Notes: generated by a model from the letters alone, not told the origin. 60,000 bases of DNA from Apostichopus japonicus (GCF_037975245.1 NC_092571.1:18996917-19056916), one strand, 5' to 3'. Shown: positions 12,835 through 25,788, numbered from the stretch's first letter. Program-made: numbers and translations.

Positions 12835-13445
12835 AGTGCATGCATGACCTCAATGGTATCATAGAAAGTGCATGCACGACCTCCATGATAGATCGTAGAA
12901 AGTGCATGCATGACCTCCATGATACCATGTAGAAAGTGGATTCACGACCTCCATGATATCATAGAAAGTGCATGCATGACATCCATGATACCATAGAAAG
13001 TGCATGCATGACCTCATTGATACCATGGAAAGTGCATGCATGACCTCCATGATATCATAGAAAGTGCATTCCTGACCTCCATGATACCATTGGAAATGCA
13101 TGCACAACCCCCATGATACCATTGGAAATGCATGCACAACCTCCATGATATTGTAGAAAGTGCATGCATGACCTCCATGATACCATAAAAAGTGCATGCA
13201 CGACCTCCATGATATCGTAGGAAGTGCATGCACGACCTCTGTGGTATCATAAAAAGTGCATGCATGACCTCCATGATGCCATAAAAAGTGGATTCACGAC
13301 CTCCATGATATCATAGAAAGTGCATGCACGACCTCTGTGGTATCATAGAAAGTGCATGCATGACCTCCATGATACCATAGAAAGTGCATGCATGACCTCA
13401 ATGATACCATGGAAAGTGCATGCATGATCTCCATGATATCATAGA
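12835..13445. repeat. 32-bp minisatellite with GCATGC core
   Basis: Roughly nineteen copies of a unit of about 32 bp, read as AAGTGCATGCATGACCTCCA and then TGATACCATAGA. Copies vary at ATACC/ATATC, CATGCATG/CATGCACG and some have GGATTCACG instead. Each standard unit contains the self-complementary GCATGC. The minus-strand open frames rich in MHALS/CMHFL words are translations of this array in its several frames, not genes. Confidence 0.93.
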
Positions 13446-13582
13446 TTTGTGTTTCCACCTACTTAACTTTTGTATGCATAGATATATTGTTGGGAACAAA
13501 ATAGTTGAATTTAAAATAACTTTCAATTTTATGATGCCTCTTTACTAATATTAGTACATTTATGTTACCTCCACAAGCCTTC
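13446..13582. other. Short unique spacer
   Basis: AT-rich spacer between the 32-bp array and the left TIR of the 2.83-kb element. No feature seen. Confidence 0.5.
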
Positions 13583-16424
13583 TACTGGGTCAGATCCAAA
13601 ACCTCTGCCAATGTTATGGACGGAATTCACAGAGATAAAGTCCCATCAAAAATAGTGTGAGAGTTAGTATTTGGTAAGGTATGCATGATTGATCTAAGTT
13701 GGGATACCTCTACCATATAACGGAAAAAAATTAATTGGGTAGTGCAATATTAGTCTGAATATGCAAATTAGGTGTTCGTTATGGACGGAATCAGAAAAAT
13801 GATCGATATCCACCAACCTTCATAGTGGGTCAAAACTCTGTGAAGTGTTCAGGATTTCAAAGTATCAGGCACTTTTCATCACAGGCCTGGTACCTTAGCT
13901 TTATCATACTCCCACTCATAATCTTCAATGTACCTCTATTAACCCACTACCCCAAACCAAAATTCTGTGTTATGGACGGAATGTACAACGTTATGGACGG
14001 AAGGTTTTGTCCTGATTTAGGATCAACTCTTGAATTGTGAAGTGTGTGTTATAAGTTAATACTTATGGCCAATATGTGTAATAATATCAAATAAAATAGA
14101 ATTTATTATAAGAAGGGAAAGAGCTAGTCCTGAAATAGGAATTGTTATGGACGGAATGTTATGGACGGAAAGTATTGAATTAGCCTGAAATGAATTGCTA
14201 CAGCACATGAAAAGTTTCACTCTTGCTGAAGGTACTCATCAGGTGGCTTTCAGCACTATAAGCAGAGGCTGTCAGTACTTTTCCCATTTGTTTTTTTCAC
14301 TTTTGTGGCTTCACCTCCTTCAAACAATGCCAATGCAATCAAAGTTTCACCAGTCTGCAAAGCTTGTATGAAAGAAAACACATGCAAATAAAACTGTGGA
14401 CATGGGAGGCCTGTATGGTTGAACAGTCATGAAAATTTGAAATAGACTTTTCAATCTCAAAAAAATACATCGATTCATATTTGTCAAAATTTTTCATCAC
14501 CATCACGGCTCACAATCTCTTTGAAACTTGTCCCTAATATATTCAACCACCTTTGTTGCAATTCCCACTTTGCTACTTGAAATTAGGAGGACAGGCTGTT
14601 CTAGTTTTCCCCATGATCATTCCTAGTGGGATATTTGTCTCAGGTGATGGCCAGAAGAAAGTATTGGTAGGGCCCTTAGGGTGTAGGAAGGAGACATAGA
14701 CATCATTACTGTCAACTGATATTTGGTCCACCTTTTCCAACCACCAGTCTCCTTCATACACAAAAACCATGTTGCATAAGGATGACAACTTGGATTTATG
14801 GGTCATTCCGTGTCAAATCAAGAATGGCTGTTGCTGCACCCTCTCCAAAAATTCCCAAATTTTTTGTATGATTGGACCATCATGAAATAAGCATATTCTG
14901 AAAATTTCAGTTGCATTGCTTTCCAGCCGATTTATCACACTTTGAAATTCCGCAATTTGTCGCCACCATGGCATTTTCTTGACTTTTGAGGTCTCATTTC
15001 TCAGCAATTACACATTCTACTACCTTTCTATTACAGATGCCTATAGAGTCTATCCCATAGAATAGGAAAATAAAAAATTAGGTTACAAAAATATTGTCTT
15101 GTGGAGTTAGGTCCACTTAAAAGTGTCAAAAATTACGATTTTTGTACTTTTCACTATAAAAAAATGTGCTAATTTTAGTGATGAATTGCTCCTAAACCAT
15201 TGCTTCAGGGTTCTTGATTCTTTCAGAGGTTATTATGTCTGGTACAAACATTACAAAATAATGATTACAATGCTTTCCTATGATATGTTTGCAAGTTGTG
15301 CAACTCTAAAGTTGCTATTTCATGCTGCGATTCAGCATGAGGTAGGAGTTTTGATGCCAATTTTTTACCAAAGTAACCATGTTAGAGCTGTCAGGGTTTT
15401 ATACTTCAACTATAAGTATAAAGTTCTTACCCCTAAACAAATTTCAGGGTTCTAGCTGTTCTCAATAATAATTTAAGAAGTTGTTAAGCTGCTTCGATGT
15501 ACAAAAGAGGTCGTCTTTGACGGCCAATAACTCAAAATGCGTAATGTTGAAAAAATCTGATAATTTTTTCTGGAAGAGATATAGTACCACCCTGTTTGTA
15601 CAAACAATTTCAGGAGGGTGTTTTGCCTTATTTTGAAATGAAAAATCCTCAAAGTTTGGGATTTTTACAGAAATTTCTTCTTTTCTTTTTTTTTTAATTT
15701 AGGGAAAACATCACCTGAAAGCCGAGAAAAATACTGTAATGTACATGTAAAAAAAGGTTTTCCATCCTAAATAACATTCATTCACATTTGATGGCTTTGA
15801 TTTAACTTAATAAAAAACATTCTGCATAGTTTTTCCAAAGAAAGTAATTTCCATCCATAACATTCACATTCCGTCCATAACGTTTTCCTAATTCCATCCA
15901 TAACACAGATGTTTCATTGAACCCCAGCTTATCAATATGCAGGAATCTGGTAATTTTTCACTTCATCCTTAATGGCATTGATAACCTTCAGAAGATTACA
16001 TGCAAATTTTATCACTGAAGTGAACTTTAAAATTGCCAGGAGATTAATGACATCAGGTAGCGTTATGGACGGAATTAATGATTTTCTTCTCGATTAGCAT
16101 CTTAATTAGGGATGCCCTACTTAATTTTTCCAAAAACTATTTTGGAGAGATCAGTACCATAAACAATTATTCAGGTGCAGATTCCTGTGAATTCCATCAT
16201 TCCTTGCAGTTCAGTGGCACAAATTGCTGTTCCGTCCATAACGCTGGTTTAAGTGCATTGTTGATATAATTAAGCAGTACTCGTTAACAAAGAAACATAC
16301 AAATTTAATTTTTTGGCCAAGCAAGCTTAAATTGTTCTTCTTTTGGACAAAACTATCAAAATTGATAACTATGATCATCTAAATTTTAGCCCTGAGGTTG
16401 ACAGGTTTTGGATCTGACCCTACT
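13583..16424. mobile_element. 2.83-kb TIR element with subterminal GTTATGGACGGAAT boxes
   Basis: The element spans 13587-16420 (2834 bp). GGGTCAGATCCAAAACCT at 13587-13604 is exactly inverted at 16403-16420. TACT lies directly outside each end (13583-13586, 16421-16424), consistent with a 4-bp target duplication. The box GTTATGGACGGAAT, or a close variant, occurs forward at 13613, 13778, 13969, 13990, 14144 and 14158. It occurs reversed at 15849, 15869, 15892 and 16230, and once forward at 16062. The boxes are thus clustered near both ends and mostly point inward, like transposase-binding subterminal repeats. A broken minus-strand frame remains inside. I cannot assign the superfamily. Confidence 0.8.
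14573..15007 (-). pseudogene. Decayed frame inside the TIR element, possible transposon protein remnant
   Basis: On the minus strand one reading frame runs from 15007 to 14573 with a single in-frame TGA at 14813-14815. The downstream part (from 14806) reads like a small beta-rich domain: FVYEGDWWLEKVDQI, then DVYVSFLHPKGP and TFFWPSPE. The HPKGP...FFWP wording reminds me of a short domain in uncharacterised transposon-linked animal proteins, but I cannot name the family. The upstream part (MPWWRQIAEF...DGPIIQKIWEFLE) looks helical. There is no methionine-led complete gene and no catalytic motif. Its central position in the TIR element suggests a leftover of an autonomous copy. Confidence 0.4.
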
Positions 16425-17517
16425 GTATATCCCTGTATACATTAGACCACAATCACGATGTGGAACCCCTCTCTTGCAGGTGTTACATTTGTAGTGTAAA
16501 TGCAGATCAGACCCAGTGATTTGAACTTACTCAGATGGAGGAACACCAATGCTCTATGTTAATTTACAATGTCAACAATGCTTGTGGTCGACCCCAAATC
16601 ATCCGTGGCCTTTTACTTCCCTAGTTGTCTGTTTCTTGCCTAACCTTGATACAATAGTAGTAGGCATTACTGTAGTTGCAGCCCTACAATTAACATGGCA
16701 TATTGTTTCAAGCATTGCTTTTCATTGCTTTTTCCAAGTATTAGTTAAATCTAATGTTGGTTTAAAGTTAAACATCAAAACATACAGTTGGTGAAGGAAA
16801 GCAGTCACTGAAAAAAAAAAACAGTTCTTGATATTTCAGCTTTTTGGGACATCCTCATAAGCTGAAAATTGTTACACAGTGTAGTACATACTTCACAGTG
16901 CGGTAAGTTAAGACGGTACTGTGAAATATTTTTATCCACCCTACATATAACAATGCTGCATAGTAAGTACATGAGCACTGAATGTTCCAGTGGCATTAAA
17001 TTTTCCCATACTTGTGGTTGTCATTTACCCTCTCTGGTACTTAATAAATCTGCCCTTCTCCAATCCTTCTGTCTAATATAAGCTTTACTTCATTCCAGCA
17101 GAGCTAATTCAATTCCTGCCAGTACATAATTCATTTTGTTAAAAAATTTATGAACACAAAAGTTGTTAGATTTCTTTAGCGGCAGGACCCATTTATCAAA
17201 TTTGAACATTGGAGTGTCAAAAAGGGTAGTTAAACCATTTAACAGGATCGGTTGTTTTAGGTTTGTCTGAGAGGCAGATGAAGATGAATCAAGCCCAGAA
17301 GAAGCCCAGTATTAATGAGATATGACAGATGAAAGAAGGCACAGAACAGTCTGGAATGAACTCAAGAGCTGGCAAAGCATGTCTAAATGCTCAGATACCA
17401 TTTACTTTATTATAAATGCTCACTACTGTATAGTACATGGATTCTAAGACTCTAAGAGACAAGGTGCAGGCTATGGTTTGTCACAAGCAATGAGTATCAA
17501 TGCTATACTGTCATTAT
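16425..17517. other. Gene-free stretch
   Basis: Unique AT-rich sequence. No gene or array is seen. A short GATCAGACCC near 16505 resembles the TIR of the neighbouring element by chance. Confidence 0.5.
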
Positions 17518-17775
17518 AATATAATAATAATAAATGAGACTTGTATAGTGCCAAATCAGTAGACAAAAGTCACTGCTCAAGGCATTTTACAAAGAAAGCA
17601 GATTAATTTACAAAAGAACAAGTGGAAAAATGGGTCTTAAGTAGACTTTTGAATGTACAAAGTTAGAGAATGTTCGGATGTGATCTGGTAACTTGTTCCA
17701 CAGATAAGAGCCAGAGTATTCGAAGCTTCTGTAACCATAGGTCTTCAAGCGTGGTTGAGGAACAGTTAAATACAT
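17518..17775 (-). mobile_element. Interspersed repeat (SINE/LINE 3' end), minus strand
   Basis: The plus strand starts with ATAATAATAATAAATGAGAC, then TTGTATAGTGCCAAA and CTCAAGGCATTTTACAAA. This is the reverse complement of a tail of the type ...CTTTGAG...CACTATA..ATTTATTATTAT, the same architecture as the tail of the SINE at 11.7 kb. It continues with GGTCTTAAGTAGACTTTTGAA and AACTTGTTCCACAGATAAGAGC, wording I associate with widespread marine-invertebrate interspersed repeats. The left edge is set by the ATA tail; the right edge is approximate. Confidence 0.65.
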
Positions 17776-19183
17776 ACTATTATATACATATTAATGCACA
17801 TACTCTTTAAATCATGTGTGTAGTTAACATAAGAAGGTATAGCACAGTCTGTATGCAACGGATGAGTTTCTGTAGACTGAAAGAAAAAAAGGAAAATGAA
17901 AGTAACAAGAATATCTTTAAAAGTTTATATCATTCATAAATAATCAGAAGGTAGACTGTCATAGACAAGGCACACCAGAGTGACTATCTTAAGTACAGTG
18001 CTGTAAGGTATGTACACTTTAGCTTGTTACAGAAGTCTTAAAACATGAATTCTTATTTCAGCTGTATAGTATGTATATTCGTGTGTAAGTAGGTGAAGCT
18101 CTTTAAATTTGGAATTCCTGATATTGTGGCCCTTCTGTGAATAGAGCTGTAGGGATAGCAAAGACATGGAAAGGTTAACCTAAAGGTTAATAAAATAGAG
18201 GAATTTTCTTGGATTCTGAAAAGAAATGAGAAAGTTTGAAAGTAATTAAAATGCAGTAAAGTAGGAATTGTCCCCAAAATTTTCAATTATACCAAAAATC
18301 TCACAACAGAAACCCCTATAAATTAGCACACAAATTGACAGCTTTCTATTAATTCAATGCTTAGAAGAAAAGTTTATCCCTACTATACACAGTCTGCATC
18401 TCCTGGGGGCCCTAGCGAAAATTTGTGGCAGGCTGTTTGGACAGTTGGTATTAAGAACTGGTGTCAATACTCTTGACTCTTAGCTCTAAGCTTCATGAAT
18501 CCACCCACATACAGTCGCCTTGCACATACTCAGAATCAAGACTATGTTAGTTTATATGTTCTGAATGGCTGGATGGCAACAAGAAAGGGTATGATAACTA
18601 GCATACACTAAAGGTGATAATAGAAAACAAAAACCTGTCATAAAGATGGGTGAATTGATCCTTGAAATTAGCATCTGTTAACATAGAAACTGAAGAATTG
18701 TTCTATGACAATATAAACTAAACTATAATGCATGTATGTACAAACTTCAAACTAATCCTCCATATCTACTGTTGGTTAGTGTACATCATAACACCTCCCA
18801 ACCTTGCATTCCTATCTCTAGGTATATAAGAGATGATCCTGTAACCTTTTCGACACTGACCCACCCCCCTGGTGACCCATCACTGCCTAATCTATCACAC
18901 CCTCATTCTTATCACCCAAACAGTTTCTACTTGTATATTTCTTTTCTTGCAGGGTTGTTGAAAGTCTCTGATAATGTGTTAGTGGTAAATAGCCAAATCC
19001 AGATGCAGAGCTTTCAAATAAATGGTTTTGTTTTATTTCCTAATATTTAGCCCTGATCCTCAGACTACCACTGACTGTTTTTTTAAAATATATTTTGTGA
19101 TCCCCTTGAAGCAGCAGTTTGGTATGTTTTATTTTGTGAAAACACTTGCAGTTGTTCCTCTGGATAGTTTTCTATTAGAAGCA
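17776..19183. other. Gene-free stretch
   Basis: AT-rich unique sequence with no clear element. The open frame at 18736-19050 (104 codons) is proline- and serine-rich and has no recognised motif; it is not called. Confidence 0.5.
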
Positions 19184-19461
19184 GCTCCTTGATAAGAGGG
19201 CCTCTACAGGGCTCCCTGATAAGAGGGCTCCCTGATAAGAGGGCCTGTGCAAGGCTCCCTAATAAGAGGGCCTCTACATGGCTCCCTGATAAGAGGGCTC
19301 CTTGATAAGAGGGCCTGTACAGGGCTCCCTGATAAGAGGGCCCTCTAGATGGCTACCTAAAAAGAGTGCCTATAAAGGACTCCCTGATAAGAGGGCCCCT
19401 AGAGGGCTCCCTGATAAGAGGGCCCCTAGAGAGCTCCCTGATAAGAGGGCCTCTAGAGGGC
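19184..19461. repeat. 26-bp minisatellite (CTCCCTGATAAGAGGGC)
   Basis: About eleven units built on GCTCCCTGATAAGAGGGC followed by a variable CCTCTACAG / CCTGTGCAAG / CCCCTAGAG spacer. Full units are about 26 bp and a few lack the spacer. The open frame with repeated LIRGP/DKRAP words is a translation of this array. The array ends about 140 bp before the candidate exon at 19599. Confidence 0.9.
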
Positions 19462-19598
19462 TTCTATATTTGCCATTTCTCACATCTTCCTTACAGGTCT
19501 TCACTCAAACCGTACTATTCTGTCTACTTATATGTAAATATCCTGTAAATGTAAATATCCTACCGTAAAAACTGTTCTATTCTGGAATTCTCTTTCAG

Positions 19599-19684
19599 GA
19601 TGAAACAGATTCAGATCTAAAAGCCAGCTTTCTAACAGGATTGTATGCAGATTTTAGAACCTTTCCTTCAAATCCATGATAAAG
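19599..19684 (+). other. Candidate exon
   Basis: The segment is preceded by the pyrimidine-rich acceptor-like TTCTCTTTCAG and followed by the donor-like AAAG|GTAAGA at 19685. From the first base one frame is open for 26 codons (beginning DETDSDLKASF, with GLYADFRTF later) and ends at TGA 19677-19679, a few bases before the donor. It could be an alternative or poison exon, an untranslated exon, or chance. No protein family is recognised. Confidence 0.25.
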
Positions 19685-19689
19685 GTAAG

Positions 19690-22600
19690 AATTTTTGCTG
19701 GCATTTTATTCCCAATCAGGCATTTTTGTACTTGTTCCTTGTGAGATATTTGGTTTGAGTATATTAAATTGATAGGAATCTAGTTTACCTACGTAGCATG
19801 ATCATCCATAAGATTTGACATAATGTGGGATTTGGAATGGAAACATTTGTCAGGAACGATCTTTAAGTTTGGTGATTATTATCATAATGCTCACCATAGA
19901 CTTGAATATCTTGTCAGTTTATCAACTAATTTGTAGGCAAGTGTTGCTCAAAACAGGTTTCAAATCAATGAAACTACCACAAAACAGTAAGTTTTATTGC
20001 AAAGTAGAATGTTAGTTGGTACATACAAGTATTTCAAAAAATTTCCATACAGTATGTATTGAACAACATTCAAAATGTGTCTTGGAAAGGTTAAAATGTT
20101 AAATGAAATTTTCTTCAGATAAGAAAAATAAAAGATGGCTTGTAACTCTATTAAATTAACTTAATTGTGTAGGCATTTGACTCTTTAGATACACAATTAT
20201 CAAAACTTAATGCAAACTGTTGTTGTAAGACTATGTGATGCCATAGACTGGTGGATCATCGACTGTTACCCAGAGAAGAGACACATACAGTGAAATTCAG
20301 TCACAATCTCCTGTGATTTATTCTAGAAATTAAATATTAACATTAGAATATTCCTCTTTCTGTTCTTCATGATCTAATTTTGACAGTTTTGACAGCAACT
20401 CTATTTGTCAGATGCTCTCATAACTCTTTAGAGTGTGGAGAGAGAGAGTATTTGGCATGTCATGTTTTATTTACTAATGAACATCTTCACCTAATTTAAT
20501 TTGCTGACGTGCTCAGGCCAGGGATTTATTAGCACAGATGGTCCTGAAGTACAATGCTTGCATGCATAATATTTATAACCATGGCAAATTGGAAAAATTC
20601 TTCTTTTTTAGTATTTAAGGTAATATTACTAACATTACTATCGTACATCACTTATAGTTTAACTATCATTGATATTGAATACGAAATCTGCAACCTGTAA
20701 TAAATTTTTCCTGTTTTTCCAAACGTTACTGACCATTCATATTTTAGTAAATCTTATTCTTAAGTCCATTTCCTATCCCGATTGCGTGTACTAATAGTAT
20801 GCAAACAAGCATTTCAAGTTGAAAGTTATTTCACTTCAATACTGGATACCTCAGATCTTGCAGTGCAACTAAACTTTGTGCCTTACAAAAATATAATGAA
20901 TGTTTCTGTAGGTATTGGCATAAAATGTTTTTGGAGTTCATTTCTTTAGATTTCAACATATCTTCTTTAGATGCATGTTCTTGTTATGAATCATTGTGAT
21001 ACAGTCAGAAAACTTAGGTAAGAGTCTTAACAACATTGCACTCAAGTAAACTACATTCAAGTGTTAAGAAATCAGAATTGATAGTGTTGCATTTGACCAT
21101 GAAATGGGCGAGAGCATGGTCAGAGAAGTGGCATATCTGGGAACAGGGCAAGAACATGGTCAGAGAAGTGGCATATATATCTGGGAAAAGGGCAAGACAA
21201 ACTAAATGTGAAGGTTGGTAAGGAAGTAAAGGTTACCCTGAGCTAGACTCTCTTCGTCACCTGGAAAACACTAAGAGATATGTTGTCTGTATTACAACAT
21301 TCCTCTAGTAGAGAGTATTTCAATATTTGTCCTCAAATGAAAATTGCATCATGGCAAATGTTTCTTTGCAAAGATACCCAGCTAGTTTTTGCAGTTCCTA
21401 GACACAACATGCATCTTGTTTATATTCTATGATATCTTACAGCCTGAGTCTGTGCATAACAATTTAGTAGGAGACCTTTCTGTAAATTTGAGCTGCATTG
21501 AGCTTTTAATCTCTAAAGACAAAAAATTATTATTGTTCTTCAGAGCGCTACTAGACATCCCAAAAACAGCCTTAATGAAGCAGGCATGACACTAATTAAG
21601 GTCTTTTATTGTGAGGATCAATATTGCTGAGAGAGATTGGCGCCATGGAGGTGCATTGATAAATTTCTATGTCCTTGATTTGACAAAAGTTACACAACCT
21701 TAGTGTGTCGTCATTTCATTACCAATAAGAAGACATTAAGACGACCAAATTCACTGTGGATGTACTGTATTCAAGGTGAGGGTATAACACTTCTCCCCGC
21801 CTCAGGAGATCAAAGACAGTTCAACTTTCGATTTAAATGACATTAGGGAAACCTTGACTGTTTCAAAAGCAAGAAGTGTGTCTCTGCTGCTTTGAAACTG
21901 TCTCAAAAATGGGATTATGAATAATGATTATGACGATATCTGTTTAATTTTGTCTCATGAATATTAATGAGTGGGCCAGGCTTAAAATTCTTAAATGTCA
22001 ATTTCTCTTCTTCAGTGTGTCTGATTTAGTTTATATTTGGTATTGTGATATAACTACATAGTATATATGCTCTTTGCAATCAACTTTGACCTTATCAATA
22101 TTCATGAGTTGGTGGGCTTAATGAGAAATAGTCAACAACAGCTTGTAAACAGGATACTTCATCAACCACAGATTTAATCAATGTCATACTTGGTATATAG
22201 ATTCCCGATGATTGAAATTGGTCAACAGGTCAAAGTCTGAAGTCTTTTTGAACATGATAACTCCAAAATTAAAGCTACAAGATATCTTTGAATTATCCAA
22301 TGGTATGATTTTCCTTTGGTGAACATAGTTTGGTCAACTTCAGTTCAGTTAAGTTTTTTAAGCCCTGCTGTATAAGTCTTGAACAGAACAAACAGTCATT
22401 GAGGAAAGTTCAAGGAAGTTGATATGTCCATTGCTTTAAGCATACTCAAGTGGTCGTTATGCAGCTTCACCCAGCTTCATCAAGGGGTTAACAGGTTATC
22501 TCAATTGGCAATTTGTTTTGTGATTTATACCATTTGACTTGTAGGTTGTCAAAATATTTCCCTGTACACAAGTTCATGTTTATTATCATGTATGGCTTAC

Positions 22601-25600
22601 CACACAATGAATGTATTTAGGCATCGTAACCATTAAACATTTCTGTTTGCTGGTTCTTACTTTGAATTAAACAGGATTAAATTCAGGGAAGTCTTGTACG
22701 TAGCTCTTTTCCACTGTGGAGAAAAGTACTAATTAATAGATTCCAGTACTCTAGGGTTAGTATTAGTTATAGTACACATGGAACCATTGACGTTTGTGAT
22801 TGAACACAAACAAATGATATACTGTACAGTAAGTGGTGTACATACATTGTATACAGGTACAGTGTATTTTCAACTTAAGTTTGAAACAGCCTAACACAGT
22901 AAGCTCAATGGCAAATAGAAGCCTTTACTTTTAAGCTGCATTTACATTGCATAGTTATACAGTAGTTTGCTTCACATATTAAGCCATCTAACATTGACAC
23001 ATAATTGGATACCCCTCAGTCAGTTAGTGCTCAACTTAATGTCATGCAAGAATTTTTATATGACCGACAAAATTTAAATAAAATCTTATTTTTCATAATT
23101 TGTAAATCATAGAATTGTGTACTAAATTTCATCACTGGTGGTTCAGTTTGGTGGACAAACTGACAAACTAAATGAAAATAATGTTGACATTTTCTATTCT
23201 CTATTGGGTTCAGTTTGGTACCACCAGATGACTCATTTAAATGCAAATTACAGCTCCATAACAAAAGCAGAATTTTCATGCTGTTTTAAAATAATTCAGA
23301 GTATGACCTTTCTGGTGTAGTGTATTCTGGTCATCCTTCCCTTGATATAACTTGTTTCTAGTTTAGTAAACTTGCCAAATGCCTTTATTAATTATCACTG
23401 CTAGGACTGTCTACAAGGCCAGGAACATGTGTCTTTACCACTCGGAAGCCAGTGCTGTTTTCATCCTGTCATTCAACATCATGTGTTTGTAGACCTTGAA
23501 TCAGCCAATTTATTGCAGTCATGGTGTGATACTGTACATAATTTCTGTTTCAGTAACAGACAAGTTCAATGATTGAAGGCTAACAATTCTACATATTCAT
23601 TCGTGAGGTAAAATTACAAGTTTCACATTTCGTTTTGACCATGACTATAAAGTTGATTGTAGTAAGATCGTGGATATCGGATGTGATTGTGAAGGAACCA
23701 AGGCGTTAACTAGAATAATGGGATGTAGAGAACTAAATCAGCCTAGGTTGTCTGGCTAGGGATCTAAGTGGGAGATAAGGTTTAGCCTGTTTACAGCTTG
23801 CCCAGCCTTATAGGGGGGTTGCTTGAGGGCAGTCCAGTGGTCTGAGGGAGATAATGTTTGGCCTGTCTACAGTCAGCCCAGACTTTTAGGGTTGTTTCAT
23901 GGAGGGAATCATGTCAAGTTATTTAGTATGCTAGTATGAGAAAGTATTTCTTCTTTCTATATTATTTTAAAATCGAAACAATTTTCTCAAACTGCTCTAG
24001 CTCTGTAGATGTGCCTACATGGTATAGTTGTGTGCTATGAATGTGCTTTGAGCATGTATGAGTGAATTTCTTAGTGTTTCATGAGATGCTGCAGGTATTA
24101 AAGCATAGTTTACAGCATATATGTAACAACCTTCATGGACATATATCTCTTTGATTGGTGGGAGATAATATGCTGCAAATTTATGCAAAACCTATTTTCT
24201 TTGTCAGTAATCTATGGTCTTACCGTTTGTGTGGTGTCGTGAAAGTCATTCTCACATGTTCCTTCTCATCCTTCGTCATATGTTGTCCAGCTGATGAACT
24301 GCGCTTTTCCAACAAGTGCAGGTATGAAAAAAAAAAAAAAGTGAAGACTGTCGAATGAAAACTTGATTGATTTGAACATTCAGATGACTGAGATAAAATT
24401 GACAAACCTCTTTGTGGCTATTATGAAACATACATTGAAAGTACATGGCCTGACAGCTAAAATCAATATACAAGCTAGAGACTTTATTACAACTCGTTAA
24501 GAAAACTACCTCTGTTTGTTTTTGTCGCCGTAAATGAAAGCAGAGCATGAAATGAACCCTGCAGTCTTGTACTTTCTATATAGTGTACGATGTTTATTCT
24601 CTTGCATTTTTTTTTTTATGAAAAAAAAAAGGTTTATAAAGCAGAATGTTTGGTGAACAAGAAAGAAAAAAACCCCAAATTGACAGATATGGGTCTTTCA
24701 AACTTACCAGGTTTAAGTTTGTTGTCCATGTAATTGGAGTATGTACACACATACAGTACAGGGGAAGGTTGAACATTGATTCTCAAGTGACAAGTTGACA
24801 AATGATGGGTGTTGATATGGCCCACCTGATGGTACTTACTTTCTCATCATTCCTCCTCCTCCTCCTCCTGTTGCCTCTCTCCTGTTCATCCGCATCCTCA
24901 TGAAAATGTTTCTTCCTGTTCGATATATGGAAGATAGAGCTGTATTCATGTACAACATTGAAAATGAAGATATTTAACTAGTACATGTATACCACTCAAA
25001 TTGACAAATGAAAAATGATGGTGTTTACAATGGCTCTACCGATGGAGCAGTCTCCTTTCAAACCTTCTCTTTGTCATTCTCGTTCTCATCCTGCCCTATT
25101 TTTTTGCAGAAACACAGTCTTTGGGAAACATTTCTCTCGGTCATGATTCTTTCTGTGATGTACTGCATACATACTTTACACAATACACAAGTACATAGAA
25201 ACAATGTTAAGTGAAGATGTGAAGTTATGTTACCAAACATACCACTGAGATCTCAAAGCTTAGGGTTTCTAATTTCCTCTGTCATTTTGCTATCAGGTGT
25301 TTATACACAGCAGGGAGATTGTTATGAGTCTTAGAGGGAGATAAGACTGTCATGTTATCATTCAATTAGAAACAGCTAGACCTTATGACAGATGAAAAGA
25401 ACTTTTCTTATGAGCTAGATGCTTATCAACAGATCCCGTGTCCATATTACATAGTTTTAGATTTTCATAATTGTTTAACATTAATCTATATAGATTTGAT
25501 CACTAAAACTGTAGAACTCAGTACAACTTTAAGAGAAACTCTCCAGGGAATAATAGCCTATCCAGTGCTGCATAGCAAATGTTATGTATGCCAAAATGGT

Positions 25601-25788
25601 CAAGTTATTATATGTCTAATCACTTAGTTCATACAGGACCCATAGTACAGTATTTTATGATCTGAGACTATAGAGTTCACAGCTTTCAAAACTGCTATGC
25701 AAGATTTGAACATTGAATTATCCCCAGCATTCTGTGATCACTTTTGAAGTAAATTGAAGGCGGCCTAGAAGAAATTTGTGCGGTACTG
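19690..25788. other. Long gene-free stretch
   Basis: Six kilobases of AT-rich sequence with no convincing exon. Small features are a 40-bp two-copy tandem repeat at 21111-21196 (AGAGCATGGTCAGAGAAGTG), a diverged ~76-bp two-copy repeat at about 23769-23900, and an inverted pair of CTCATGAATATT at 21954 and 22097. There is also a T-run/A-run hairpin near 24608-24630, a short (CTC)n at about 24857-24870, and a donor-like GCAG|GTATGA near 24320. Short frames with signal-like hydrophobic stretches are scattered but unsupported. Confidence 0.45.

Noticed and set aside
12642-13274. Open frames with repeated MHALS/CMHFL words
   Set aside because: Translations of the 32-bp minisatellite; several frames are open at once.
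16500-16520. Additional TIR-like GATCAGACCC downstream of the 2.83-kb element
   Set aside because: Only a partial match (9-10 bases) in the wrong place, outside the clean TIR and flanking TACT.
18736-19050. 104-codon plus-strand frame with a hydrophobic tail
   Set aside because: Low-complexity Pro/Ser/His content from C-rich DNA; no family similarity noticed.
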